Below, piece after piece: positions 51,128-60,442 of a stretch of 64,000 bases of DNA. The stretch's first letter is position 1; every line of letters begins with the position of its first letter. The position numbers and the translations under genes are program-made. Source of the stretch: Pseudomonas sp. dw_612 (GTDB taxonomy: Bacteria > Pseudomonadota > Gammaproteobacteria > Pseudomonadales > Pseudomonadaceae); contig NZ_JAAVVC010000012.1 of the NCBI RefSeq assembly GCF_018449725.1, positions 149,936-213,935 of the forward strand, given 5' to 3'. Under the pieces are notes generated by a model. That model saw only the letters and a list, made by a program, of their open reading frames with translations, was not told where the DNA came from and ran no database searches.

Positions 51128-53578
51128 TTACTCCAAAGCCTTCCAGATCTCCGTGGCGTACTCACGAATCGTCCGATCCGACGAGAACCAGCCCATCCGC
51201 GACGTGTTCAACACCGCTGAACGCCACCATTTTTGAGAATCGTGCCAGTGCGCTTCGACGCGCATCTGCGCGTCCCAGTAGGAGTCAAAATCGGCGCAGA
51301 CCAGGAAGCGGTCATAGTCCACCAGCGAATCGATCAGCCCGGTGTAACGGGACGGATCATCCGGCGAGAACACCCCGCCACGAATCGCTTGCAACACGTC
51401 ATTGAGACGATGGGACGCTGCAATATCCGGCGCGGCGTTGAACTCGTGGTTTTGCTTGCGCGCTTCCACTTGCTGAGCGCTGAGGCCGAAGATGAACATG
51501 TGCTCGGCACCGATGCGTTCGCACATTTCGACGTTGGCACCGTCGAGCGTGCCGATGGTCAGCGCGCCGTTGAGGCCGAACTTCATGTTGCTGGTGCCCG
51601 ACGCCTCGAAGCCTGCGGTAGAAATCTGCTCCGACAAATCCGCCGCCGGAATGATGCTCTCCGCCAGGCTGACGTTGTAGTTAGGCAAGAACACAACCTT
51701 GAGCAAACCACGCACGGTCGGGTCATTGTTGACCACCCGGGCGATGTCGTTGGTCAACTTGATGATCAACTTGGCCTGGTGATAACTGGCCGCAGCCTTG
51801 CCGGCGAAGATCTTCACTCGCGGCACCCAGTCGATTTCCGGCTCGGCACGAATCGCCTGATACAGCGCAACCGTGTGCATCAGGTTGAGCAACTGGCGTT
51901 TGTATTCGTGGATCCGCTTGACCTGCACGTCGAACATCGCCGCCGGGTTGACCGCAATGCCCAGCCGTTCATGAATCAAGTACGCCAGGGCTTTCTTGCT
52001 GTGCAGACGCTGATCGGCGAAGGCCTTGCGGAAAGCGGTCTTCTCGGCGAACGGTTCCAGGTCGAGCAAACGCTCTTCCGGGTTATCCAGCAAGTCCGGC
52101 CCGAGGGCATCGACCAGCATGGACGTGAGTTCGGGGTTGGCCTGGTAGAGCCAGCGGCGGAAGGTGATGCCGTTGGTTTTGTTGTTGATCCGCTCCGGGT
52201 AGAGCTTGTGCAGTTCGGAGAACACGGTTTTACGCATCAATTGCGTGTGCAGCGCGGACACGCCGTTGACGCTGTGGGAACCGAGGAACGCCAGGTTACC
52301 CATGCGCACGCGGCGGCCATTGTCTTCCTCGATCAACGAGACGGCGCGCAATACGTCAAAATCGTGAATGCCTTTGGCCCGCAGCGAGTCGATGTGCTGG
52401 GCGTTGATCAGGTAAATGATCTGCATGTGTCGCGGCAGCATGCGTTCCATCAAACCGACCGGCCAGGTTTCCAGCGCTTCGGGCAACAGCGTGTGGTTGG
52501 TGTACGACAGCGTATCGACGGTCACCTGCCACGCGGCATCCCACGCGACATCGTAGACGTCGACCAGCTGCCGCATCAGCTCGGCCACGGCGATCGATGG
52601 GTGAGTGTCGTTGAGCTGGATCGCCGCATGGTCGCCCAGGGTCAACACCGAGGTGTGCATGTTGCGATGGCGACGCAGCAAATCCTGCAGGGACGCGGCG
52701 ACGAAGAAGTATTCCTGGCGCAGACGCAATTCCTGGCCGGCTTCAGTGCTGTCCGCCGGGTACAGGACGCGGGAAATACTTTCGGCCCGGGCGACTTCGG
52801 CCACAGCGCCCAAGTGGTCGCCGGCGTTGAAGCGTTCCAGGTGCAAATCTTCTACGGCGCGGGCACGCCACAGGCGCAGGGTGTTGACGCTCGCTCCGCG
52901 CCAGCCGACCACCGGCGTGTCATAGGCAATCGCTCGTACGGTTTCTACCGGGGACCAGACCTGCCGCGACTTGCCGGCCTCGTCGGTGACGGTTTCGACG
53001 CTGCCGCCGAAGCCGATCGGGTAGACGACCTCTGGCCGTTCGAACTCCCACGGGTTACCGAAATCCAGCCAGTGTTCAGTCTGTTCCTGTTGCCAGCCAT
53101 CAACGATGGCCTGGCGGAACAAGCCGTGTTCATAACGAATGCCGTAGCCATGGCCGGCGATGCCGAGGGTCGACATGCTTTCCATGAAGCACGCCGCCAG
53201 GCGACCGAGGCCACCGTTGCCCAGCGCCGCATCGGGCTCCAGCAGACGGATGCGTTCCAGGTCGACACCGAGCTCGGTCAACGCTTCGCGGGCGACGTCG
53301 AGCAGCCCGAGGTTGCTCAGGCTATCGTAGAGCAAGCGGCCGATGAGAAATTCCAGGGAGAGGTAGTAAACCCGTTTCTGGCCTTTGCGGTAAATCTGCC
53401 GCGTGTGGTCCATCCAGTGCTCGACCATGTGGTCGCGCGCTGCCAGGGCAATGGCTTCGAACCAGTCGTGGTCGAAGGCGTGATCCGGGTCTTTGCCCAC
53501 CGCGTAGGTGAGTTTGGTCAAGACGGCGTCGCGGAATGCGGCCACCTCTGCTTCGCGAACAAGTGGTTCTTGAGTCAT
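51128..53578 (-). CDS. glgP: Glycogen/starch/alpha-glucan phosphorylase
   Basis: The protein has 816 residues, standard for the family. It releases glucose 1-phosphate from alpha-1,4-glucans using pyridoxal phosphate. The cofactor lysine lies in EASGTSNMKFGLNGALTIG, and the substrate and phosphate loops are NGGLGRLAACFMESMSTLGI, QLNDTHPSIAVAEL and RIHEYKRQLLNLMH. It stands alone here, without other glg genes. The 257-bp region beyond its start, shared with the divergent YkgJ gene, holds the promoters; I recognise no specific sites there. Confidence 0.96.
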   Translation of the reverse strand: MTQEPLVREAEVAAFRDAVLTKLTYAVGKDPDHAFDHDWFEAIALAARDHMVEHWMDHTRQIYRKGQKRVYYLSLEFLIGRLLYDSLSNLGLLDVAREALTELGVDLERIRLLEPDAALGNGGLGRLAACFMESMSTLGIAGHGYGIRYEHGLFRQAIVDGWQQEQTEHWLDFGNPWEFERPEVVYPIGFGGSVETVTDEAGKSRQVWSPVETVRAIAYDTPVVGWRGASVNTLRLWRARAVEDLHLERFNAGDHLGAVAEVARAESISRVLYPADSTEAGQELRLRQEYFFVAASLQDLLRRHRNMHTSVLTLGDHAAIQLNDTHPSIAVAELMRQLVDVYDVAWDAAWQVTVDTLSYTNHTLLPEALETWPVGLMERMLPRHMQIIYLINAQHIDSLRAKGIHDFDVLRAVSLIEEDNGRRVRMGNLAFLGSHSVNGVSALHTQLMRKTVFSELHKLYPERINNKTNGITFRRWLYQANPELTSMLVDALGPDLLDNPEERLLDLEPFAEKTAFRKAFADQRLHSKKALAYLIHERLGIAVNPAAMFDVQVKRIHEYKRQLLNLMHTVALYQAIRAEPEIDWVPRVKIFAGKAAASYHQAKLIIKLTNDIARVVNNDPTVRGLLKVVFLPNYNVSLAESIIPAADLSEQISTAGFEASGTSNMKFGLNGALTIGTLDGANVEMCERIGAEHMFIFGLSAQQVEARKQNHEFNAAPDIAASHRLNDVLQAIRGGVFSPDDPSRYTGLIDSLVDYDRFLVCADFDSYWDAQMRVEAHWHDSQKWWRSAVLNTSRMGWFSSDRTIREYATEIWKALE

Positions 53579-53835
53579 CGATAGGACCTCGAGCGAGCTT
53601 TGAGTTGTCTGAGCCTAGACGGTCTGACAGGCGGTATGGGCTCTGGTTCGGCAGTTTTTCCTGATAGTGCGAGATAGGCCGGCATTACATTGTCATGTAC
53701 CTGAATCAATGCAGGGGCCGTGCCGGATTAACGGTGATTATTCGGCGCCCGAGAAAAAAACAGTCGAAAGGTTGTTCAAGAATCCACCAGTCCCGGTATG
53801 ATCGCGCGCCCTGATGCACACGCTGGTAACAACCG

Positions 53836-54279
53836 ATGATGAAGTCCAACCTGATCGCCGCCGCGGAGATCGACCGCCTCGATACCTGGGCCAAATACTC
53901 TGCCCCGATGTGCGGTTCCTGCGTGTCGAGCTGCTGCACCTTGCCGGTCGAGGTCAAGATCAAGGATCTGATCCGCATCGGCATCGTCGACGAGTTCGAG
54001 CGCGGCGAGCCGGCGAAGAACATCGCCAAGCGCTTGCAGAAGGAAGGGATCGTCGAGCGTTACAGCCAGAAGACCGAGATCTTCACCCTTCAGCGCATGA
54101 GCAACAACGATTGCCTGTATCTGGATCGTAAGAGCCGTTTGTGCACTATTTATGAAAAACGCCCGGATACTTGCCGCAACCACCCGAAAATCGGCCCGCG
54201 GCCGGGATATTGCGCTTACAAGCCTAAAGAAGTGGCGCGCGAGACCAGTGCCGGTCGCCGTACCCTCGAGAAGTTTTAA
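53836..54279 (+). CDS. YkgJ-family cysteine cluster protein
   Basis: The protein has 147 residues. Cysteines occur in CGSCVSSCCTLPVEV, NDCLYLDRKSRLCTIYEKRPDTCRNHPKIG and YCAYKP, the zinc- or iron-chelating pattern of the YkgJ family. No enzyme activity is known. ATG 53836 is followed by a second ATG; either may be used. A REP doublet and a strong terminator follow. Confidence 0.88.
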   Translation: MMKSNLIAAAEIDRLDTWAKYSAPMCGSCVSSCCTLPVEVKIKDLIRIGIVDEFERGEPAKNIAKRLQKEGIVERYSQKTEIFTLQRMSNNDCLYLDRKSRLCTIYEKRPDTCRNHPKIGPRPGYCAYKPKEVARETSAGRRTLEKF

Positions 54280-54316
54280 CCTTCGCTGAGCTCCTCGGCG
54301 ACTGACATAACGCTTT

Positions 54317-54405
54317 CGCGAGCAAGCCCGCTCCCACATTGGATTGGTGTCGTACACAAATGATGTGTCCGCCAAAGATCTCCTGTGGGAGCGGGCTTGC
54401 TCGCG
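54317..54405. repeat. REP doublet, family I, inward type, 89 bp
   Basis: CGCGAGCAAGCCCGCTCCCA precedes TGTGGGAGCGGGCTTGCTCG between the convergent YkgJ and typA genes. Confidence 0.9.
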
Positions 54406-54446
54406 AAGGGGCCGACACAAACACCGCATAAACCCCAGACAAGCAA

Positions 54447-54483
54447 AAACGCCCCCGACCTTGCGGTCGGGGGCGTTTTTTTA
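54447..54483. terminator. Rho-independent terminator between the YkgJ and typA genes
   Basis: AAAAACGCCCCCGACC / GGTCGGGGGCGTTTTT with a TTGC loop. It has A and T runs on both sides, so it can serve both converging genes; it lies about 20 bp from the typA stop. Confidence 0.92.
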
Positions 54484-54503
54484 AGCCTTAACTAAGTCGA
54501 AAC

Positions 54504-56324
54504 TCAGTTGCCGCTTTTCTTGGCAGCGCGGGTACGCTCGCTTTCGCCCAGGATCTTCTTACGAAGACGGATGGACTTAGGAGTCACTTCGCACAATTCG
54601 TCTTCTTGAACGAATTCCAGCGCTTGTTCCAGGGTGAAACGGATAGGCGGAACCAGAGCGATGGTTTCGTCTTTACCCGAGGCACGCATGTTGTCGAGCT
54701 TCTTGCCTTTGGTTGGGTTGACGCCCAGGTCGTTGTCGCGGCTGTTGATGCCGACGATTTGACCTTCGTACACGTCTTCGCCGTGACCCAGGAACAGTTT
54801 GCCGCGAGCTTGCAAGGTTTCCAGCGAGTAAGTCAGAGCCTTACCGGTAGCAACCGAAACCAGCACGCCGTTCTGACGGCCGGACATGTCGCCGGACTTC
54901 ATCACGTCGTAACGGTCGAAGATCGAGGTCAGGATGCCTGCACCGGAGGTCAGGGTCAGGAACTCGTTACGGAAACCGATCAAGCCACGAGCTGGGATGT
55001 TGTACTCAAGGCGCACACGGCCCTTGCCATCCGGAACCATGTTGGTCAGGTCGCCCTTACGGATACCGATCTGTTCCATGATCGAACCCTGGGATTCTTC
55101 CGGCAGGTCGATGGTCACGTTTTCGTACGGTTCGTGCTTCACGCCGTCAACCATACGGATGATCACTTCCGGACGACCAACACCCATTTCGAAGCCTTCG
55201 CGACGCATGGTTTCGATCAGTACCGAGAGGTGCAGCTCACCACGGCCGGAGACTTTGAACTTGTCGGCGGTGTCGCCTTCTTCAACGCGCAGGGCAACGT
55301 TGTAGAGCAGTTCTTTGTCCAGACGTTCCTTGATGTTACGGGACGTCACGAACTTGCCTTCTTTACCGCAGAAAGGCGAGTCGTTTACCTGGAAGGTCAT
55401 GGAAACGGTTGGTTCGTCAACGGTCAGCGGCTTCATCGCTTCGACGTTCAGTGGGTCGCACAGAGTGTCGGAGATGAACAGCTGGTCGAAGCCGCTGATG
55501 CAGACGATGTCGCCGGCAGCTGCTTCTTCAACGTCGATACGGTGCAGACCGTGGTGACCCATCAGCTTCAGGATACGACCGGTACGCTTCTTGCCGTCGG
55601 CGTCGATAGCGACAACCGGAGTGTTCGGCTTGATGCGGCCACGAGCGATACGGCCAACGCCGATAACACCCAGGAAGCTGTTGTAGTCCAGAGCGGAGAT
55701 CTGCATCTGGAACGGACCTTCGCGGTCGACTTTCGGCGCGGGTACGTTGTCGACGATCGACTGGTACAGCGGGGTCATGTCTTCAGCCATGTCGGTGTGT
55801 TCCAGACCGGCAATGCCGTTCAGGGCCGAGGCGTAGACGACTTTGAAGTCCAGCTGTTCTTCGGTAGCACCGAGGTTGTCGAACAGGTCGAAAATCTGGT
55901 CCAGAACCCAGTCCGGACGCGCGCCTGGACGGTCAACCTTGTTGATGACCACGATTGGACGCAGGCCGGCTTCGAAAGCCTTCTTGGTCACGAAACGGGT
56001 TTGCGGCATAGGGCCGTCTTGAGCGTCAACCAGCAGCAGAACGGAGTCAACCATCGACATTACGCGTTCAACTTCGCCGCCGAAGTCGGCGTGGCCCGGG
56101 GTGTCCACGATGTTGATGTGGTAGCCGTTCCAGTTGATGGCGGTGTTTTTCGCCAGAATGGTAATACCGCGCTCTTTCTCCTGGTCGTTGGAGTCCATCA
56201 CGCGCTCGTCGTTGAGCTCGTTGCGCTCCAGGGTGCCGGATTGACGCAAGAGTTTGTCTACCAGGGTGGTTTTACCATGGTCAACGTGAGCAATGATGGC
56301 GATGTTGCGTAGATTTTCGATCAC
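54504..56324 (-). CDS. typA: TypA/BipA, ribosome-associated translational GTPase
   Basis: The protein has 606 residues. The start is GTG 56324 (MIENLRNIAIIAHVDHGKTT). G motifs are AHVDHGKTT (G1), RGITILAKN (G2), DTPGHADFGGE (G3) and NKVDRPGARP (G4). EF-G-like domains II, III and V and a BipA-specific C-terminal domain follow. It aids ribosome assembly and stress growth. It ends in a basic tail (ERTRAAKKSGN). The upstream region, toward thiI, is about 140 bp. Confidence 0.97.
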   Translation of the reverse strand: MIENLRNIAIIAHVDHGKTTLVDKLLRQSGTLERNELNDERVMDSNDQEKERGITILAKNTAINWNGYHINIVDTPGHADFGGEVERVMSMVDSVLLLVDAQDGPMPQTRFVTKKAFEAGLRPIVVINKVDRPGARPDWVLDQIFDLFDNLGATEEQLDFKVVYASALNGIAGLEHTDMAEDMTPLYQSIVDNVPAPKVDREGPFQMQISALDYNSFLGVIGVGRIARGRIKPNTPVVAIDADGKKRTGRILKLMGHHGLHRIDVEEAAAGDIVCISGFDQLFISDTLCDPLNVEAMKPLTVDEPTVSMTFQVNDSPFCGKEGKFVTSRNIKERLDKELLYNVALRVEEGDTADKFKVSGRGELHLSVLIETMRREGFEMGVGRPEVIIRMVDGVKHEPYENVTIDLPEESQGSIMEQIGIRKGDLTNMVPDGKGRVRLEYNIPARGLIGFRNEFLTLTSGAGILTSIFDRYDVMKSGDMSGRQNGVLVSVATGKALTYSLETLQARGKLFLGHGEDVYEGQIVGINSRDNDLGVNPTKGKKLDNMRASGKDETIALVPPIRFTLEQALEFVQEDELCEVTPKSIRLRKKILGESERTRAAKKSGN

Positions 56325-56463
56325 TTGTGTATCTCGATCAGAGGATTCGGTGTGCTGACAAGTCTTGGCAGCGATTAACAGTAGAGTCCGGCAAAGCCGT
56401 TACAGCTTGACGGCGGCGTCGGGGGGCCGGTGACGCAGGCCACAGGCAAACAGCCCCGGGCAC

Positions 56464-57918
56464 TTAGCTCGGTCGATAAACGCGCACATTGGCATGCCCC
56501 TCACTGAGCAAATGGTGGGCATGCAGGCGACTCATCACGCCTTTGTCGCAATACAGCAGGTACTGGCGAGTAGGGTCCAGTTCCTTGAAACGAGCGTTCA
56601 ATGCATAAAACGGCATCGTCTGTACCTCAATGCCGGCAAGTTCCAGCGGCTCGTCTTCAGCGGCATCCGGGTGACGGATGTCGATGATGATCTGGCCCGC
56701 CAGAGCGTCGCTGACTTCTTCGATCTGCAAGTCCTGGCCCAATTCGTCGATCACGCGATCGATCGGCACCAGTTTGGCGTTCTCGAGCGCACGCTCGAGG
56801 ACTGCCATGTCGAACTGTTGTTCTTCGTACTCCACGCGGTTGCGCTTGGCGTGGGTCTTGGGGTTCACCGAGATGACCCCGCAGTATTCCGGCATGTGCT
56901 TGGCGAAGTCGGCAGTCCCGATTTCGTTGGCCAGGTCGATGATGTCCTGCTTGTGACTGGCGATCAGCGGGCGCAAGACCAGCTTCTCGGTCACACAGTC
57001 GATCAACGACAGGTTCGGCAACGTCTGGCTCGAAACCTGGGAGATCGCCTCACCGGTGACCAGCGCATCGATGTCCAGCCGATCGGCAATCTTCGACGCA
57101 GCGCGCAACATCATACGCTTCAAAACTACGCCCATATGACTGTTATCGACTTTCCCGAGAATTTCTCCCAGTACTTCTTCGAAAGGCACACTGACAAATA
57201 ACACGCGTTGGGAGCTGCCGTACTTCTTCCAGATGAAGTGCGCGACTTCCATGACGCCCAGTTCATGGGCCCGTCCGCCCAGATTAAAGAAGCAGAAATG
57301 GCTCATCAGGCCGCGGCGCATGATCTGGTAGGCGGCGACTGTCGAGTCAAAGCCGCCGGACATCAATACAAGCGTCTGTTCCAGTGCTCCCAGCGGATAA
57401 CCGCCGATGCTGTTGTGCTGACTGTGGATCACGTACAACCGTTGGTCGCGAATTTCGATGCGAACTTCGATTTCCGGCTCTTTCAGGGAAATCCCGGCGG
57501 CGCCGCACTGACGACGCAGCTGACTGCCGACGTATTTCTCCACGTCCATGGACGAGAAGGTGTGGTGGCCGCCGCGCTTGCAACGCACCGAAAAGATCTT
57601 CCCGGCCAGCGCATCGCCGTAGTGCTGCTTGCACTTGGCCACGATGTCGTCGAAGTCGCCCAACGGGTATTCATCGACCTGCAGGAAATGCGCGATGCCC
57701 GGCATGCAGCTCAGGCGCTCGGTCATCTCCTTCAAGGCCCGGGGCTCAGTGATGCGGGTTTCCAGCTCGAGGTTGTCCCACACACCGTTCACCACCACAG
57801 CCGGGTCCAGATCGCGGAGCACGGCACGGATGTTCTTGGCCAACTGGCGGATGAAACGCATCCGTACCGGGCGGCTCTTGATGGTGATCTCGGGGAAGAC
57901 TTTTACGATTAGTTTCAT
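56464..57918 (-). CDS. thiI: ThiI, tRNA 4-thiouridine synthase / thiamine sulphur carrier enzyme
   Basis: ATG 57918 (MKLIVKVFPEITIKSRPVR) gives 484 residues. Order: an N-terminal ferredoxin-like part and THUMP domain (to about 165), the PP-loop ATPase SGGFDS at 187-192, and a C-terminal rhodanese domain with the persulphide Cys457 in LYCDKGVMSRLHAHHL. The partner Cys of the disulphide is in MPEYCGVIS. It thiolates U8 of tRNA and supplies sulphur for thiazole synthesis. It is divergent from glnA. Confidence 0.96.
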   Translation of the reverse strand: MKLIVKVFPEITIKSRPVRMRFIRQLAKNIRAVLRDLDPAVVVNGVWDNLELETRITEPRALKEMTERLSCMPGIAHFLQVDEYPLGDFDDIVAKCKQHYGDALAGKIFSVRCKRGGHHTFSSMDVEKYVGSQLRRQCGAAGISLKEPEIEVRIEIRDQRLYVIHSQHNSIGGYPLGALEQTLVLMSGGFDSTVAAYQIMRRGLMSHFCFFNLGGRAHELGVMEVAHFIWKKYGSSQRVLFVSVPFEEVLGEILGKVDNSHMGVVLKRMMLRAASKIADRLDIDALVTGEAISQVSSQTLPNLSLIDCVTEKLVLRPLIASHKQDIIDLANEIGTADFAKHMPEYCGVISVNPKTHAKRNRVEYEEQQFDMAVLERALENAKLVPIDRVIDELGQDLQIEEVSDALAGQIIIDIRHPDAAEDEPLELAGIEVQTMPFYALNARFKELDPTRQYLLYCDKGVMSRLHAHHLLSEGHANVRVYRPS

Positions 57919-58015
57919 GAAAACAGCGCGCGCTGGGCCAGCCGAAAAAGGGGGGCGCGGATTATAGCGGAAATTGCTCAAGGTTTAACCAGTTAATATG
58001 CAGAAGGTTTTGCGC

Positions 58016-58030
58016 GCACCAAAACAGGTC
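58016..58030 (+). promoter_or_regulatory. NtrC-like binding site upstream of glnA
   Basis: GCACCAAAACAGGTC resembles the NtrC pattern GCACCANNNTGGTGC on its left half and is imperfect on the right. A second partial site (TGCACC then GCGTGA) lies near 58086-58101. Both are upstream of the sigma-54 promoter. Confidence 0.5.
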
Positions 58031-58133
58031 ATTTGTTGAAATAGACGCTACATTACGGGGCAGTTATTTCAGCTTTGCGGCGCAATGCACCTCTATAAGC
58101 GTGATATTGGGGCAAAAAACCCATGGTGGGGCA

Positions 58134-58150
58134 CTGGCATGCAATTTGCT
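58134..58150 (+). promoter_or_regulatory. Sigma-54 promoter of glnA
   Basis: CTGGCATGCAATTTGCT matches TGGCAYG-N4-TTGCW, with GG and GC exactly 10 bases apart. Transcription should start near 58161, leaving a leader of about 87 bases. Confidence 0.85.
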
Positions 58151-58247
58151 CCCTTGTGAGGCAGGTTGCCTTGGCAGAGTATCGCGCCGGCATCACCCAC
58201 ATTCTAAGGGCATCCACTACTAAGCCCGAAGCCACCCGGAGGACACT

Positions 58248-59654
58248 ATGTCGAAGTCGGTTCAACTCATCAAAGATCATGACGTCAAGTGGATTGATCT
58301 GCGCTTCACGGACACCAAAGGCACTCAGCACCACGTGACCATGCCGGCTCGCGACGCGCTGGATGACGCTTTCTTCGAAGAAGGCAAAATGTTCGACGGT
58401 TCCTCCATTGCTGGCTGGAAAGGCATCGAAGCCTCCGACATGATCCTGATGCCGGACGACAGCACTGCCGTTCTCGACCCGTTCACCGAAGAGCCAACCC
58501 TGATCCTGGTTTGCGACGTGATCGAGCCTTCGACCATGCAAGGCTACGACCGTGACCCACGTGCGATCGCCAAGCGTGCCGAGGAATACCTGAAGTCGAC
58601 CGGTATCGGCGACACCGTATTTGTTGGTCCGGAGCCAGAGTTCTTCATCTTCGACCAGGTTAAATTCAAGTCCGACATTTCGGGCTCGATGTTCAAAATC
58701 TACTCCGAACAAGGTTCGTGGATGTCCGACCAGGACGTGGAAGGCGGCAACCGCGGTCACCGTCCAGGTGTCAAAGGTGGCTACTTCCCGGTTCCGCCAT
58801 TCGACCATGACCACGAAATCCGTACCTCCATGTGCAACGCCATGGAAGAGATGGGCCTGACCATCGAAGTTCACCACCACGAAGTGGCCACTGCCGGCCA
58901 GAACGAAATCGGTGTGAAGTTCAACACTCTGGTAGCCAAGGCTGACGAAGTTCAGACCCTGAAATACTGCGTACACAACGTTGCTGATGCATACGGCCGC
59001 ACCGCGACCTTCATGCCTAAGCCTCTGTACGGCGATAACGGTTCGGGTATGCACGTTCACCTGTCCATCGCCAAAGATGGCAAGAACACCTTCGCTGGCG
59101 AAGGTTATGCCGGCCTGTCCGACACTGCCCTGTACTTCATCGGCGGTATCATCAAGCACGGTAAGGCCCTGAACGGCTTCACCAACCCGTCGACCAACTC
59201 CTACAAGCGTCTGGTCCCAGGTTTCGAAGCTCCAGTGATGCTGGCCTACTCGGCTCGCAACCGTTCCGCTTCGATCCGTATTCCTTACGTGTCCAGCCCT
59301 CGCGCTCGCCGTATCGAAGCTCGCTTCCCGGATCCGGCAGCCAACCCATACCTGGGCTTCGCTGCACTGTTGATGGCTGGCCTGGACGGCATCCAGAACA
59401 AGATCCACCCTGGCGACGCAGCTGACAAAAACCTGTACGACCTGCCGCCTGAAGAGGCGAAAGAGATCCCACAAGTTTGCGGCAGCCTGAAAGAAGCCCT
59501 GGAAGAGCTGGACAAGGGCCGCGCGTTCCTGACCAAGGGCGGCGTGTTCTCCGATGACTTCATCGACGCTTACATCGCTCTGAAAAGCGAAGAAGAAATC
59601 AAGGTCCGCACCTTCGTACACCCACTGGAATATGAGCTGTACTACAGCTGCTGA
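58248..59654 (+). CDS. glnA: Glutamine synthetase, type I
   Basis: The protein has 468 residues. It makes glutamine from glutamate and ammonia. MKPLYGDNGSGMHVHLS and HHHEVATAGQNEIG supply metal and substrate residues; RIPYVSSPRARRIEARFPDPAANPYL is the family core. Tyr397 in NLYDLPPEEAKE is the adenylylation site used by GlnE. The ribosome site GGAGG precedes ATG 58248. The sigma-54 and NtrC-like sites upstream put it under the ntrBC genes 3 kb downstream. Confidence 0.97.
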   Translation: MSKSVQLIKDHDVKWIDLRFTDTKGTQHHVTMPARDALDDAFFEEGKMFDGSSIAGWKGIEASDMILMPDDSTAVLDPFTEEPTLILVCDVIEPSTMQGYDRDPRAIAKRAEEYLKSTGIGDTVFVGPEPEFFIFDQVKFKSDISGSMFKIYSEQGSWMSDQDVEGGNRGHRPGVKGGYFPVPPFDHDHEIRTSMCNAMEEMGLTIEVHHHEVATAGQNEIGVKFNTLVAKADEVQTLKYCVHNVADAYGRTATFMPKPLYGDNGSGMHVHLSIAKDGKNTFAGEGYAGLSDTALYFIGGIIKHGKALNGFTNPSTNSYKRLVPGFEAPVMLAYSARNRSASIRIPYVSSPRARRIEARFPDPAANPYLGFAALLMAGLDGIQNKIHPGDAADKNLYDLPPEEAKEIPQVCGSLKEALEELDKGRAFLTKGGVFSDDFIDAYIALKSEEEIKVRTFVHPLEYELYYSC

Positions 59655-59687
59655 TCCGGTAGCGCCGGCTGAACGCGGCGTGACAGA

Positions 59688-59718
59688 AAGAGGCCTCCTT
59701 CGGGAGGCCTTTTTTATG
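59688..59718 (+). terminator. Rho-independent terminator of glnA
   Basis: AAGAGGCCTCC / GGAGGCCTTTTTT with a TTCG loop, about 35 bp after the glnA stop. Confidence 0.9.
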
Positions 59719-59727
59719 GGCAAAGTC

Positions 59728-59804
59728 AAAAGATCGCAGCCTTCGGCAACTCCTACATAGGAACGCGCACAACCTGTAGGAGCTGCCGAAGGCTGCGATC
59801 TTTT
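59728..59804. repeat. REP doublet, family II (77 bp)
   Basis: AAAAGATCGCAGCCTTCGGC and its inverse, placed just beyond the glnA terminator. The rest of the 278-bp gap to the next gene shows nothing recognisable. Confidence 0.88.
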
Positions 59805-59932
59805 GACTCTGCTTTACCTGATCATGGGAATAATCAGCCGACAAGAAATCCAACACCAAATGTTAACGACTTGGGTCTATCGCCAGCCCTGACCTATGCT
59901 GCAACCCAACGCCTTCGCTTCCGGTCGATTTT

Positions 59933-60442
59933 ATGGGTCGTGGTTTTCTCCTGATACTGCTGTTGATCGCCCTGCCCGCCGCAGCGCAGATCTATAAGTA
60001 CACCGACGCCAACGGCAACACCGCCTACAGCAATCAACCGCCCGATGGCGTCAAGGCGCAGCCGGTGGAGTTGCCGCCACTCAACAGTGTCGCGCCCTCG
60101 ACGCCAGTAACACCGCCTGCCGAAGCCAACAGTCGCGAACAACCCCGCAACGCCTACGAGGTGCTGGAACTGACCGGCCTGCCCACCACCGAAGCCCTGC
60201 GCGCCAACAACGGCACGTTCACGGTCAGCGTGCTGATCAAACCGCGCCTGCAAGGCCCGCATTTGTTCAGGCTGTTGCTGGACGAGCAACCTTACGGCCA
60301 ACCGAGCAACGTGCCGATTCTGCAACTGGTGAACATTGATCGCGGCGAACACAGCCTCGCGGTCCAGGTGATCAATGGGGAAAGCGTCGTCCAGCAAAGC
60401 CCCAGCGTGACCTTCACCGTGCAGCGGGTGCATACGCCTTGA
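59933..60442 (+). CDS. DUF4124-domain periplasmic protein, first of two
   Basis: The protein has 169 residues. The signal peptide MGRGFLLILLLIALPAAA is cleaved near AAA-QI. The DUF4124 motif follows at once: QIYKYTDANGNTAYSNQPPDG. After a Pro-rich linker the C-terminal half (about 75-165) is a beta-sandwich (YEVLELTGLPTTEAL, NNGTFTVSVLIKPRLQ, HLFRLLLDEQPYG). The domain binds an unknown envelope ligand. Its stop overlaps the start of a paralogue. Confidence 0.88.
   Translation: MGRGFLLILLLIALPAAAQIYKYTDANGNTAYSNQPPDGVKAQPVELPPLNSVAPSTPVTPPAEANSREQPRNAYEVLELTGLPTTEALRANNGTFTVSVLIKPRLQGPHLFRLLLDEQPYGQPSNVPILQLVNIDRGEHSLAVQVINGESVVQQSPSVTFTVQRVHTP

Larger units (their letters stand above)
57919..58247. 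other. 329-bp divergent region between thiI and glnA
   Basis: It holds the glnA regulatory region: NtrC-like sites around 58016-58030 and 58086-58101, a sigma-54 promoter at 58134-58150 and the glnA ribosome site GGAGG at 58238-58242. The thiI side has a short leader. No gene is seen. Confidence 0.7.

Noticed and set aside
51233..53584. 783-residue open frame antisense to glgP
   Set aside because: It mirrors the glgP codons (many His/Arg/Val), has no ribosome site and no domain.
54606..56312. 568-residue open frame antisense to typA
   Set aside because: High-GC coding sequence often leaves the antisense frame open; the translation has no known family and TypA is unambiguous.
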